Shown: positions 1 to 9,293, counted from the stretch's first letter. The stretch is 33,481 bases of DNA from an uncultured Alphaproteobacteria bacterium (GCA_902523675.1 CABZAL010000010.1:1-33481), one strand, 5' to 3'. Notes: generated by a model from the letters alone, not told the origin. Numbers and translations are program-made.

Positions 1-803
1 GAAATGCTCTCTTTGAAAAAAATACTGCCAAAGACTACTGATAAAATTTGACCAAAACTCCTTTTTATAGATTCCATTATAGAAACATATGTTAATTTGA
101 TTGCCAAAAATTGAAGTATTGTGGCAGTTGTTCCAATTAAAACTGTGATTAGTATTAATAATTTATTTTTTCTAATTATTTGAAAATCCCTTTGTATTGA
201 ATTCTTGTGCAAGCAAAACAGAACCAGAAAAATTCCAACTGCTTGAATTAATCCATGAAAATTCATAGAGCTAAATTTAAAACAAATTTTGTCAATAATT
301 GGCGTTAGACTCCATAGAAAAGAAACGTACAGCATATATTTTGCTGATTTATTATTTAAAATAGAAAATATACTATCGTAAATCCCAGTTAATGAAATTT
401 TTTTGGAATATAATACTGTGGCACCAAAAACAATAAACACTATACCAAAATATTGAGTTATTACTAAATTTTCTTTTAACATTAAAGACGATAATAACGC
501 ACTAAACAATGGTGTGAATGAAAGTAATGGAATTGTTAAGCTAAGTTCAGATTTTTTGATAGATTCTAAAAATAGTAAAGCAGATATTATGCTAATAATA
601 ATTAAACATACTCCGGGAATTAAATATGAAATTATATCAATTCTAAATCCATCTAAAATCACCCAAACAAAAAAGATTAAGATTTGAGTAATAGAAAAAA
701 TTATCAGAAGTGAAATCGAGGAAATTTTTTCTAATGTTAACTTTCTGCTTACGTCAAATAATGACCAGAAAATGCCAGAGACTATACAAATAAAAATTGC
801 CAT
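1..803 (-). CDS. EamA/DMT-family transporter, 3' end truncated by the window edge
   Basis: Reverse strand open from ATG at 803 to position 1: MAIFICIVSGIFWSLFDVSRKLTLEKISSISLLIIFSITQ...; about ten hydrophobic segments and an internal duplicated EamA-like pattern. Absent from the ORF track because it has no stop in the window. Confidence 0.75.
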   Translation of the reverse strand, partial: MAIFICIVSGIFWSLFDVSRKLTLEKISSISLLIIFSITQILIFFVWVILDGFRIDIISYLIPGVCLIIISIISALLFLESIKKSELSLTIPLLSFTPLFSALLSSLMLKENLVITQYFGIVFIVFGATVLYSKKISLTGIYDSIFSILNNKSAKYMLYVSFLWSLTPIIDKICFKFSSMNFHGLIQAVGIFLVLFCLHKNSIQRDFQIIRKNKLLILITVLIGTTATILQFLAIKLTYVSIMESIKRSFGQILSVVFGSIFFKESI

Positions 804-852
804 TCGGCATTATAATCTCTTAAAAACTAGAAAAAAATTTTTTTTTAAAAAA

Positions 853-1644
853 CTACATACCAGGTAGTCTTAATAAACTTGCACCTGCAGAATCGAGTTC
901 TTCTGCCATTTGAATAAATTTAATATGCATTTCAAACTTTCTTTGATTTTCAAGAGAGTTTACCATTTCGTCAACTGAGTTAACATTACTCTTTTCTAGA
1001 AATCCAGAAATTATTCTGGCTTGCTGGTTAGCTTCAATTGGAACTTCTTCCTCTTCACCATCTTCATTTTGTAATGGAAGAATTCTTATATGTCCGTCCA
1101 AAGATTTTTTTAATTGCACCTCTTCAGCAGGAATTGATGTTCCCAAAATCGCTACTTCAACAGGTTCAGCATCAACTTCTCCTCCGAGTGGTTCGATAAA
1201 TATTTGTCCTTCTGGAGAAATATTGATTGATCTAAAAGCTGGGATTGCAATTGCTTGAAGCCCAGCATCTAACATTTGATTCCCTGCGCCGTCAAGTAAT
1301 TCGCCGTTTTCGTTAACTTGTAAGTCTCCTCTTCTAGAAAATGCAACTGATCCGCCATTCGTGGGTTGGATAATGAAATAACCATCATTCTTGATTGCAA
1401 CATCTAAATTATTTTTAGTATTTTCTAATTGACCTTGTTCTAGTGAAAAGCCCCCTGTATTCCTCGCTGACACAATTCTAGGTTCAATACCATTTTGCCT
1501 ATCTAAAAATATACTACTAAAGTCTGTGGCTACGTCTTGTTTAAATCCAGGTGTGTTAACATTAGCCAAATTATGCGCAATAGCAGTTTGATTTTCCATC
1601 AACATTTTTAAGCTATTAAGGGCTGTTTGTGCCATTCTATCCAT
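853..1644 (-). CDS. flgF: Flagellar basal-body rod protein FlgF
   Basis: N-term MDRMAQTALNSLKMLMENQTAIAHNLANVNTPGFK, central LDVAIKNDGYFIIQ..RRGDLQVNENGELL, C-term SGFLEKSNVNSVDEMVNSLENQRKFEMHIK; downstream of flgE. Confidence 0.85.
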   Translation of the reverse strand: MDRMAQTALNSLKMLMENQTAIAHNLANVNTPGFKQDVATDFSSIFLDRQNGIEPRIVSARNTGGFSLEQGQLENTKNNLDVAIKNDGYFIIQPTNGGSVAFSRRGDLQVNENGELLDGAGNQMLDAGLQAIAIPAFRSINISPEGQIFIEPLGGEVDAEPVEVAILGTSIPAEEVQLKKSLDGHIRILPLQNEDGEEEEVPIEANQQARIISGFLEKSNVNSVDEMVNSLENQRKFEMHIKFIQMAEELDSAGASLLRLPGM

Positions 1645-1661
1645 AGGTCAATCCCAATGTG

Positions 1662-4600
1662 TTACATTCTAATATTTACAATTTGCTGAGTTGTTGCAGC
1701 AGTTGTTTCAATGGATTTTGCGTTTGCTTGGAAATTTCTTTGAGCTGTAATTAGATTCACAAGTTCTTCTGTAATATCCACATTAGAACGCTCCAATGAA
1801 CCTGATAAAATTGTACCAAATCCCTCAGAACCAGCTTCCCCTACTGTTGCTGTTCCAGAAACTGCAGTCTCTACATAAGTAGCATTTCCAATTTGTTTTA
1901 AACCATTTTGGTTGTTAAAGTTTGCAAGTACAATTTTTCCAAGAGGATTGTTCTGACCATTAGTGTAGTTAGCTCTAACAGTACCTGATGCGTCAATTTC
2001 CAATCCATCAAGTCTACCAGAAGTAAAACCATCTTGTGTAACATTTGTTACAGAGAACGGTTGAGCAAGCTGAGTCGATTTTGTAAAATCAATATCTAGA
2101 TCAATACTAAACCCTGCTTCTTGTTTTTCATAATGAACGCCTTGCTTTGGACTTATGATTGCACCTGATTTATCAAAAGTAAGCTCACCCTCATCAATGA
2201 ACAACGGGAAATATCCTGACACTACATCAGTTGGTGGCGTTTCAACTTTATTACCATTAGCATCAACAAAAAGGGCAACACCAGCAGCATTTTGTGATTG
2301 AGAAATGTTATATATTTGAGGTATTGTTCCAACACCTAAATCCACATCATCTAAACCAAATCTTGCAGCTCCTTTAATCTTTAAAGTTGAAGTTGTGCCT
2401 TTAGTTCCATTTGTAAAAGTAAATTTATTTGTCGAAGAATCATACTTTACAGTAATACCTCCTCCGACCGTACCAGCGGAATTTTCTACTTGATTAATTC
2501 TTTGTTGTAATGCTTCAGCGAGAGTAGATCCAACATAAAAACCGGTTGGAACTTCAATCACTCCACTAATTCCATCAACTGAAACGTTAAATACATTTTC
2601 ATTATTTGTATTTGATAATCTAAATACTTCCGTTAAATCTTCAGTTGCCGTTGCACCCGTAACAACTGCAGCGGTAGCAGCAAGACCTTTACCTTCGGTT
2701 TTAACCGTTGAAGTTTTGGTTGCGCCAATTCCTAAAAGTTGATTATCACCAGCAAAAAAATCTGTAGTATCAATAACTGAACCATCAGTAGTTGATAATG
2801 AATATCTTCCAATGGAAATATCGGAAGCTGTTTGTGCTGTTGTAACTCCAATTGCACCATTAGCTGCGATAGATTCTCCTGTTGTACCACTATTAAAAAT
2901 GAAGGATTTAAATTCACTGCTATATTCTACTTTTACACCGAATCTTTTATCGTTAAGTTGGACTTCAGCACCATCAGCAACAAAGGTGTCTCCAGAGAAT
3001 TTTTCTCCACCTTTAATTAAGGTTGCAGTTGTGGTTGCTAATGCTGGAATTCCTAAATTATTAGTAGCTGTAGCTGTTGAGGCTCCATACAATTTAAAAC
3101 TGTTAAAATTACTGTTTGTACCCGTTCCAAGAATATTTCTATCAACTTCAAACTGTAATTTTTGATTTAAAACATCATAACTCACTTCTATAGCAGGATC
3201 TTTTTCGTCAACCCAATGGGTTGCTTCAGTAAGTCCACTTAAGGGTGTAAATGTGTCAGAAGCATGACCATCAGTAGCAGTTAGATTAATTGGTGTACCT
3301 GCAACTGCATTACTTAAAGAAGTTGCAAGTTTGAAATTATCTGCATCACTTTTAATTACATAATACGTTCTTCCATGATTCAGATTTGTATGATCAGATG
3401 TTGGTATAAATGCATCTGACGAATTACCACCACTCAAAGCTAAATCTATCACTCTTGCTGTTGATGCAGTTGCATCAGCATAAGTTTCTGCCAATTTAAA
3501 AGCTGAACTTCCATCAGGATCAGCAACATAATAAGTTCTTCCATGTTGAAGACCTGATAGATTACTTTTGGGAGTAAAGGAATCTGTAGTTGAACCGTTT
3601 GTTGCTGTTAACGTAATTGCAGCCTGAGTTTTGCCTGTTGCATTTTCATAACTTGTTGCGAGTTTAAAACTGTTACTATCAACTTTAATAATGAAGTAAG
3701 TTGTAGCATCAGTTAAACCAGTTAAAGCTGTACCACCTGCTGAATAGGTAACAGCATCACCAGTACTAAAACCGTGAGCTGATGTATGAGAAATCACATT
3801 ATTTACTGGAGCTGTAGTATCAATAGTAACTGCAGATCCTGTTCCAGCTGCATTATAAACTACTGCTGAACCTTCTGTTAAAGCAGCTATATTTGCTTGA
3901 ACGATGGTATCGTTTGCTGCTGATACTACAGAACTACTAGTTGTATTCACAGTTCTGGAAGTTCCTCCACCAGAGCCAGCTACGACATCAAAAATATCAC
4001 CAGATTTATATACCAAAGTATCTCCTGTAACAAATCCATGTGCAGTGGATGTAAAAGTTTCGTTAGCAGTGCTAACAACATTTGCACTTGTCGTATCAAG
4101 AGTTAAAGCAGTTGGTGAAAAACCAGCTGTCGACATTGAATCTAAATGAGTACCGTCTGCATTTGTTAAATTAAATTCGGCACTGTCTACACCAATTATA
4201 CCTTCTCCTGAAAAACCAATAATATCATCATTGGTGTATGCATGTTTGTTTGATGTACCAATTTCTCTAAGAACAATTTTTTTATTACTAAAGTTTACTG
4301 TTGCATCCTTATAAACATTATCTGCGCCTTCAAAAAAGCCTTCAACAGAAGTAGACAAATCACTGTAAACATTTACATTCGATTCTGTTAAATTAAAACT
4401 TGAATCTGGAAAACTCATTCCAGAAGTACTAGCTTGAATGAAGAAGTTTCCATTTGAATCAGTTGACTGAGATGAAACAGTAAACTCTCTACCGTTGAGA
4501 AATGCTCCATTTGCAGTTTCGGTAGCTGATTCGTCAAATAAACCCATCACTCTTACTTTTTCATTGACTGTAAATCCAGGATCATTGGATCCAAAATAAA

Positions 4601-6305
4601 TTTTAACAGTATTTTCAGTATGTGAATATTCAATTGTATTGCTACTATTATTAGCTGATACGGCATTTTTTGAATCATAAACATTTAGTTGCGGACTATT
4701 TTGATAATATGAATATGTTAAATATTTCGCTGCTTCTGTAACTGCCGTGACTGAACCTGCAGCTGCACTTCCACCATCTCTATATGTGAGATTAAAAACT
4801 TGATTTTGATTCAGTACAGTTGACATAGCTGAACCCACATTTCTTGCAAATAAAGCTGAATTTACTCCCAAAGCAGTCGCGCTTTGTACAGTATCAGTTG
4901 AATCAACTGCATATTCGTTAAGAGTTGAATTTATTCTTGCTTGAACGTGTGCTAAAAATTGATCTTTTGTAAAGTCAGGTGAAACACCTGTTAAGGTAAT
5001 TCCTTCAACATCTGACACATATGAATCTGAAAGCAGATCTACCGATATGGGTGTTGTAAGTCCAGTAGAAGTTCCGTCTGCATTAAGTTTTAGTAAATCA
5101 ATTGATATAGTATCATCGACATTTCTTACAATTTGTATTTTTTTATCATCGCCATATGCAGCATTTACTGCTCTTTGAATTTCCGTAGAAAGTTGCGCGG
5201 CATTGTAAGATCCAGGTCTAATGTCCACGTTAATAGGTGTATCTGCATTATCTACGTTGATTGTTAAAAAATTTGTACCCCAATAAACATTTGATGTAGT
5301 ATCACCACTTTCTCTAGTTGAATTAAATTGAACTGGATCCGTAACGATTGTTACAGTTTTATCACCTTCATCACCAAAATCGAATGCACTAGTTTCACCT
5401 CTGATTGACGCAGGGGTTGAATCAACAAGTGTTCTTAGATCATCTAATTTATGAAGAGGTGAGCCTTTTCCTTCCAAAAAGTAGTTATCGTCAGGAACAG
5501 AGGTTGTTTGTTGACCAAATCTATCAATAAATATTTGTTGTTTCGTATCACTAACAGCGGGAACTAAATCAGGTTCAATTACAGTATCATTAATAACTAA
5601 TCTAGTTTCAAATTTATTAGTAGGATCTGCAGCTGAAGCTGCTTGAGTTCTTATGAAAAAAATTGTTGCAATTGTTGGGTTACCTAAATCATCAAAGATT
5701 GTTATAGATGTTGAATTATTATAGGTTTCTGGATCATTAGCATTAAAAGCATAACCAGATGCAAATTGTGCTTTTTCAGGAATAACTTCAGCTGTTGCTG
5801 GAACGTTAACACCCAAATCAATAGCAGATGTTGCTTGAGGAGTTCCAGAAGTAATTGGAAGTTGAAGTGGGTTAGCACTTACTAAATCTTTAGCGGTTAC
5901 AGATCCGTCGGCATTAACCGGATATGCCAAAACGAACTGTCCTGATGAATCAACAACATATCTATCATTATTAACGTTAAATGAGCCATTTCGTGTATAT
6001 ACGGTTTGTGTTGATGTCAAAGAGGGTTGAAGAGCAAAAAATCCTTGACCTGAAATTGCTAAGTCTAATGCGTTTAAAGAAGAACTAATATTTCCCTGAG
6101 TGAACTGTTGTTTTACACCTTTAAGAATAGTACCAGAACCAATAGATGATGATGCATTCTGAAGAGGAGAGGTAGCAAAAATATCACCAAATTCTGCTCT
6201 GGATCTTTTAAAACCAGTTGTGTTTACGTTAGCAATATTATTTGAAGTTGCAGATATATCTGATTGTGAACCATTTAGTCCTGTTAATGCGGTATAAAAT
6301 GACAT
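1662..6305 (-). CDS. flgE: Giant flagellar hook protein FlgE (1547 aa) with large repeat-containing central insertion
   Basis: N-term MSFYTALTGLNGSQSDISATSNNIANVNTTGFKRSRAEFGDIF and C-term GSLERSNVDITEELVNLITAQRNFQANAKSIETT are hallmark FlgE ends; located after flgD. Confidence 0.9.
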   Translation of the reverse strand: MSFYTALTGLNGSQSDISATSNNIANVNTTGFKRSRAEFGDIFATSPLQNASSSIGSGTILKGVKQQFTQGNISSSLNALDLAISGQGFFALQPSLTSTQTVYTRNGSFNVNNDRYVVDSSGQFVLAYPVNADGSVTAKDLVSANPLQLPITSGTPQATSAIDLGVNVPATAEVIPEKAQFASGYAFNANDPETYNNSTSITIFDDLGNPTIATIFFIRTQAASAADPTNKFETRLVINDTVIEPDLVPAVSDTKQQIFIDRFGQQTTSVPDDNYFLEGKGSPLHKLDDLRTLVDSTPASIRGETSAFDFGDEGDKTVTIVTDPVQFNSTRESGDTTSNVYWGTNFLTINVDNADTPINVDIRPGSYNAAQLSTEIQRAVNAAYGDDKKIQIVRNVDDTISIDLLKLNADGTSTGLTTPISVDLLSDSYVSDVEGITLTGVSPDFTKDQFLAHVQARINSTLNEYAVDSTDTVQSATALGVNSALFARNVGSAMSTVLNQNQVFNLTYRDGGSAAAGSVTAVTEAAKYLTYSYYQNSPQLNVYDSKNAVSANNSSNTIEYSHTENTVKIYFGSNDPGFTVNEKVRVMGLFDESATETANGAFLNGREFTVSSQSTDSNGNFFIQASTSGMSFPDSSFNLTESNVNVYSDLSTSVEGFFEGADNVYKDATVNFSNKKIVLREIGTSNKHAYTNDDIIGFSGEGIIGVDSAEFNLTNADGTHLDSMSTAGFSPTALTLDTTSANVVSTANETFTSTAHGFVTGDTLVYKSGDIFDVVAGSGGGTSRTVNTTSSSVVSAANDTIVQANIAALTEGSAVVYNAAGTGSAVTIDTTAPVNNVISHTSAHGFSTGDAVTYSAGGTALTGLTDATTYFIIKVDSNSFKLATSYENATGKTQAAITLTATNGSTTDSFTPKSNLSGLQHGRTYYVADPDGSSAFKLAETYADATASTARVIDLALSGGNSSDAFIPTSDHTNLNHGRTYYVIKSDADNFKLATSLSNAVAGTPINLTATDGHASDTFTPLSGLTEATHWVDEKDPAIEVSYDVLNQKLQFEVDRNILGTGTNSNFNSFKLYGASTATATNNLGIPALATTTATLIKGGEKFSGDTFVADGAEVQLNDKRFGVKVEYSSEFKSFIFNSGTTGESIAANGAIGVTTAQTASDISIGRYSLSTTDGSVIDTTDFFAGDNQLLGIGATKTSTVKTEGKGLAATAAVVTGATATEDLTEVFRLSNTNNENVFNVSVDGISGVIEVPTGFYVGSTLAEALQQRINQVENSAGTVGGGITVKYDSSTNKFTFTNGTKGTTSTLKIKGAARFGLDDVDLGVGTIPQIYNISQSQNAAGVALFVDANGNKVETPPTDVVSGYFPLFIDEGELTFDKSGAIISPKQGVHYEKQEAGFSIDLDIDFTKSTQLAQPFSVTNVTQDGFTSGRLDGLEIDASGTVRANYTNGQNNPLGKIVLANFNNQNGLKQIGNATYVETAVSGTATVGEAGSEGFGTILSGSLERSNVDITEELVNLITAQRNFQANAKSIETTAATTQQIVNIRM
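3218..3714 (-). repeat. Three tandem ~55-aa repeats inside flgE
   Basis: Aligned units: TDATTYFIIKVDSNSFKLATSYENATGKTQAAITLTATNGSTTDSFTPKSNLSGL / QHGRTYYVADPDGSSAFKLAETYADATASTARVIDLALSGGNSSDAFIPTSDHTNL / NHGRTYYVIKSDADNFKLATSLSNAVAGTPINLTATDGHASDTFTPLSGLTEA. Boundaries approximate. Confidence 0.85.
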
Positions 6306-6321
6306 ATGTTTACTCCTCTAT

Positions 6322-7029
6322 TTAATCATTTGTTTTGAGTTTAAGTGCTTCTGAAGCTGAAATTTCTCCAAAGTCTTTTAATTCCAAAAGAACATCTTCT
6401 GAATTCTTTGGTGTAGATGCTGCAATTACTTTGTTATAAACAGCAGTGGCTAACCCGTTAGTTAAATTCCCATTACCAGCAAATGCCTGTAGTGAAAGTT
6501 TTTGGGTAGATTTCAATATATCTTCAGGTATGTCAGCCCAGCTAAATCCTATGAGACCTTTCTTTTGAGAACCTAAATCAATAGTATGTACAATTTCTCC
6601 TTTGGAATTTGAAATTGTTAAACCAACATTATTTGAAGATGCAGGTAAATCTATAACACCGTGGATTTCTCCATTATCATCTGGAGTAACTGTTTGTCCA
6701 GGTACTAACACAGATGTACCTAAAAATGAAGCTGCTGTAGCAATTCTATTTGGTTCTAAACGCTCACCTAGGTTAGTTAAATTATTATTAATCTCTGTTA
6801 TTCCTGTAACAGTCGAAAATTGAGCCATCTGTGCTATAAAGTCACCGTTATCCATTGGAGAAAATGGATCCTGATTCTGAAGTTGCGCTGTCATCAATTT
6901 TAGGAATTCTGCTTGTCCTAATACAGAAGAATCTTTTTTTATATTCTTTTTTTCATCTGAAGAATTTATTCCTAACTTATCCAGAATATTATTTAAGGAT
7001 TGATCTGAGGTTTTTGTTACATCTGTCAT
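6322..7029 (-). CDS. flgD: Flagellar hook capping protein FlgD
   Basis: LGQAEFLKLMTAQLQNQDPFSPMDNGDFIAQMAQFSTVTGI motif; position between flgC and flgE. Confidence 0.92.
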   Translation of the reverse strand: MTDVTKTSDQSLNNILDKLGINSSDEKKNIKKDSSVLGQAEFLKLMTAQLQNQDPFSPMDNGDFIAQMAQFSTVTGITEINNNLTNLGERLEPNRIATAASFLGTSVLVPGQTVTPDDNGEIHGVIDLPASSNNVGLTISNSKGEIVHTIDLGSQKKGLIGFSWADIPEDILKSTQKLSLQAFAGNGNLTNGLATAVYNKVIAASTPKNSEDVLLELKDFGEISASEALKLKTND

Positions 7030-7044
7030 ATATATTCTCCTATT

Positions 7045-7458
7045 TTATTTTCCTAAATTAGCTGTTTTCATCATAAGTGCTTTGATGGTTGAAATTACTT
7101 CTACATTATTTTGATATTGTCTTGAGGCCTCAAGCATTTCAACATACTCTTCTTCAGCATTGACAGGAGCCTTGTAAATAAAACCTTCCTGATCCGCAAG
7201 AGGATGACCGGGTTTGTATTCTTTAATTGGTTCAATATCCATCTGTTTAACTGTTACAGCGTCCACCGTAGAAATTCCCCTTTTTCTGATTATATCCATG
7301 TATTGAGTTTCAAAAACCGGCTTAATAGGTTTATAAGCATCTTCTGGATTACTTGCAATATTATCAGCATTAGCTAAATTACTTGCGATTGCGTTTAATC
7401 TAACTAATTGTGCACCCATTGCTCGTTTTGTAATGTTATAAATATTTTTAATTTCCAT
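7045..7458 (-). CDS. flgC: Flagellar basal-body rod protein FlgC
   Basis: AIASNLANADNIASNPEDAYKP ... YVEMLEASRQYQNNVEVISTIKALMMKT; 1-nt overlap (TAATG) with flgB stop. Confidence 0.92.
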   Translation of the reverse strand: MEIKNIYNITKRAMGAQLVRLNAIASNLANADNIASNPEDAYKPIKPVFETQYMDIIRKRGISTVDAVTVKQMDIEPIKEYKPGHPLADQEGFIYKAPVNAEEEYVEMLEASRQYQNNVEVISTIKALMMKTANLGK

Positions 7459-7847
7459 TATTCACCCCTTATAGCACTCATTAATCCTTGTAATTTTCCA
7501 TTTATAAAACTTAATGTAGTTTGATATCTAACCGCATTTTCTGCAAATTCCATTTGTTCAACAGCAAGTTCAACTGTATTTCCATCCATTGAAGGATTTA
7601 AAGATTGTCTATATTGAATTTTTCCTGGTAGGCTTTTAGACGCCACACTAAAATGCATATTATTAGTTGAATTTAAAGGCCCAGAACTTAAAGATCTTGC
7701 TAATTCTGTTTCAAATGTAATGTCTCTTGCTTTAAAATTAGGTGTTGCAGCATTTGCAATATTTGAAGCCAGAATTTCGTTTTTTCTATTGCGTATTTCT
7801 AGCGCTTTACTAAATATTTCGAATTGTTGTTTAATACTATTTGTCAT
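7458..7847 (-). CDS. flgB: Flagellar basal-body rod protein FlgB
   Basis: MTNSIKQQFEIFSKALEIRNRKNEILASNIANAATPNFKARDITFE ... NTVELAVEQMEFAENAVRYQTTLSFINGK. Start set at 7847, not 7928, because the upstream extension overlaps a sigma-54 promoter. Confidence 0.88.
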   Translation of the reverse strand: MTNSIKQQFEIFSKALEIRNRKNEILASNIANAATPNFKARDITFETELARSLSSGPLNSTNNMHFSVASKSLPGKIQYRQSLNPSMDGNTVELAVEQMEFAENAVRYQTTLSFINGKLQGLMSAIRGE

Positions 7848-7869
7848 ATTCTTAAAAAAAAGTTCAATT

Positions 7870-7885
7870 TGGTTTAGAAATTGCA
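7870..7885 (+). promoter_or_regulatory. Candidate divergent sigma-54 promoter for the K/E-rich gene
   Basis: Plus strand TGGTTT-AGAAA-TTGCA; GG-N10-GC spacing kept but the -24 box is degenerate (TTT for CAC). Overlaps the flgB promoter by 4 nt. Confidence 0.5.
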
Positions 7886-7897
7886 AATTGAATGCCA
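7882..7897 (-). promoter_or_regulatory. Sigma-54 (RpoN) -24/-12 promoter for flgBCDEF
   Basis: Minus strand TGGCAT-TCAAT-TTGCA against consensus TGGCAC-N5-TTGCA; GG-N10-GC spacing exact; predicted TSS ~7871, 24 nt before the flgB ATG. Confidence 0.8.
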
Positions 7898-7914
7898 AAG
7901 AAAGGTATAAAAAA

Positions 7915-8832
7915 ATGAATAATTTCAATTACGAGCCAGATCCAGAGGTTTCAAAGGTTAGAGACCAAATAATAAAAAAAATAGGTAATAAACCATTGGA
8001 AGAAGTTAATGCGATTATTAAAAAGTTATTAAACGGACAAATGGATGAAATCACCCGACTAGGTGCGTTAGCTGCAAGAGTTAAAATTATAAGATTAAGA
8101 ATTGAAGAATTATACGAAACAAGGGCACCAAAAAGGTTTAAAAAAGTTGAAACTAAAAATGTTTCTGAAGAACAAAAGGTACCCGAAAAAACACAAGAAG
8201 ATTGGGTTAAAGTGGAAATGCTTGAGCCTTCAGAAGTAAATGGAAAACAAATTGATCGGGGTGTTATATTGGATGTATCAAAGATTGATGCACAAAAACT
8301 AATTGAAAATAAAAAAGCTATCTCAATCAATATAAATGATCAAAAACAAGCTTTAGATAAAGAAAAAATAAAAAAAGATAGCAAAGCTAACCAAGAGGTT
8401 AAAAGTGAACAGAAAGAAGAAAAGCCTCTTGATCAAAATAAAGATTCAGAATTAAATTTAAATAATAAATCCAAAAATAAAGATGAAAAAAAATTAGAAA
8501 ATAATTATTCAGAAAAAAAAGATAATGAAAGTAAAAAAGAAAACGAAAAAAATTCTAATGAAGAAAAAATAACAAAGAATGAAGAAGAAAAACTAAATAA
8601 AGATAATGATGATGAAAAAATTAAGGTTCAGGATGTTCAAATAATAAAAGATGAAAAGAATATAATTGAAAAAACCGAACAGAAGAATGATAAGAATGCA
8701 ATTGATGAAAATTTAGATAATATAACTCTTAACCCTAGTAGTAATAATGCTGAAAAAGAAAAAGAAATAAAAAAAGATGAAGCTGATTTACTAAAAATTC
8801 ACGAAGAAAAAGCAAAAAAAGAAGAAAAATAA
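7915..8832 (+). CDS. Uncharacterised protein with ~130-aa structured N-terminal part and Lys/Glu/Asn-rich low-complexity tail
   Basis: ATG at 7915 (MNNFNYEPDPEVSKVRDQIIKKIGNK...) shortly after the sigma-54-like element; the track start at 7720 would read through flgB. Tail from about 8340 is almost entirely K/E/N/D. Confidence 0.75.
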   Translation: MNNFNYEPDPEVSKVRDQIIKKIGNKPLEEVNAIIKKLLNGQMDEITRLGALAARVKIIRLRIEELYETRAPKRFKKVETKNVSEEQKVPEKTQEDWVKVEMLEPSEVNGKQIDRGVILDVSKIDAQKLIENKKAISININDQKQALDKEKIKKDSKANQEVKSEQKEEKPLDQNKDSELNLNNKSKNKDEKKLENNYSEKKDNESKKENEKNSNEEKITKNEEEKLNKDNDDEKIKVQDVQIIKDEKNIIEKTEQKNDKNAIDENLDNITLNPSSNNAEKEKEIKKDEADLLKIHEEKAKKEEK

Positions 8833-8847
8833 AATTTATTATAATTG

Positions 8848-9273
8848 TTAATTCGAACCATGATATTTTACAATTGGTTCAATTTCTTCTTTTGGTATAC
8901 CAGTTTTTTCTGAAATTTCTAATACAGAATAACCTTCTTTTGCAAGTGAAATAGCTGATGTTATATTGTTTTCGTTACTTAAAGAATCTGCTAGTCTAGA
9001 AATCTCTTGTTCGACCCTGTTGATTACAAATTTATATTCTTCAAATGATTTTTTTTGTTCACTAAAAATTAATTCAAAGGATCTAAATTCCTCAACAAGA
9101 TCTTTCAGCGATCTATCAAAAGCAGTAAATTTTTTTAAAAGTTCATTTTTTTTTAAATAATCATAATAAAAAGATAAACCAATAAAAAATACTGAGATAA
9201 GTGAAATAGCCATCAATGCATATGCAAAAAACTTCTGCGGGTTTTCTTCGAAAAATAACGATATTGAATCCAT
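8848..9273 (-). CDS. DUF2802-like membrane-anchored protein of flagellar loci
   Basis: One N-terminal TM helix, coiled coil, and C-terminal AISLAKEGYSVLEISEKTGIPKEEIEPIVKYHG (HTH-like, as in DUF2802). Confidence 0.55.
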   Translation of the reverse strand: MDSISLFFEENPQKFFAYALMAISLISVFFIGLSFYYDYLKKNELLKKFTAFDRSLKDLVEEFRSFELIFSEQKKSFEEYKFVINRVEQEISRLADSLSNENNITSAISLAKEGYSVLEISEKTGIPKEEIEPIVKYHGSN

Positions 9274-9293
9274 ATATTTATTATAAAAGAAAT

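Noticed and set aside
2732-4149. Small ORFs at 2732-2917 (-), 2812-3165 (+), 2832-3020 (+), 3904-4149 (+)
   Set aside because: All lie inside flgE in other frames/strand; low-complexity translations without their own signals.
7848-7928. N-terminal extension of FlgB (MKLFIFLYLSLAFNLQFLNQIELFFKN)
   Set aside because: The extension overlaps the sigma-54 promoter, and FlgB has no signal peptide normally.
7929-8330. 133-aa minus-strand ORF opposite the K/E-rich gene
   Set aside because: Antisense to the better supported 7915-8832 CDS; composition (Ser/Ile/Phe rich) is typical of antisense of K/E-rich coding sequence.
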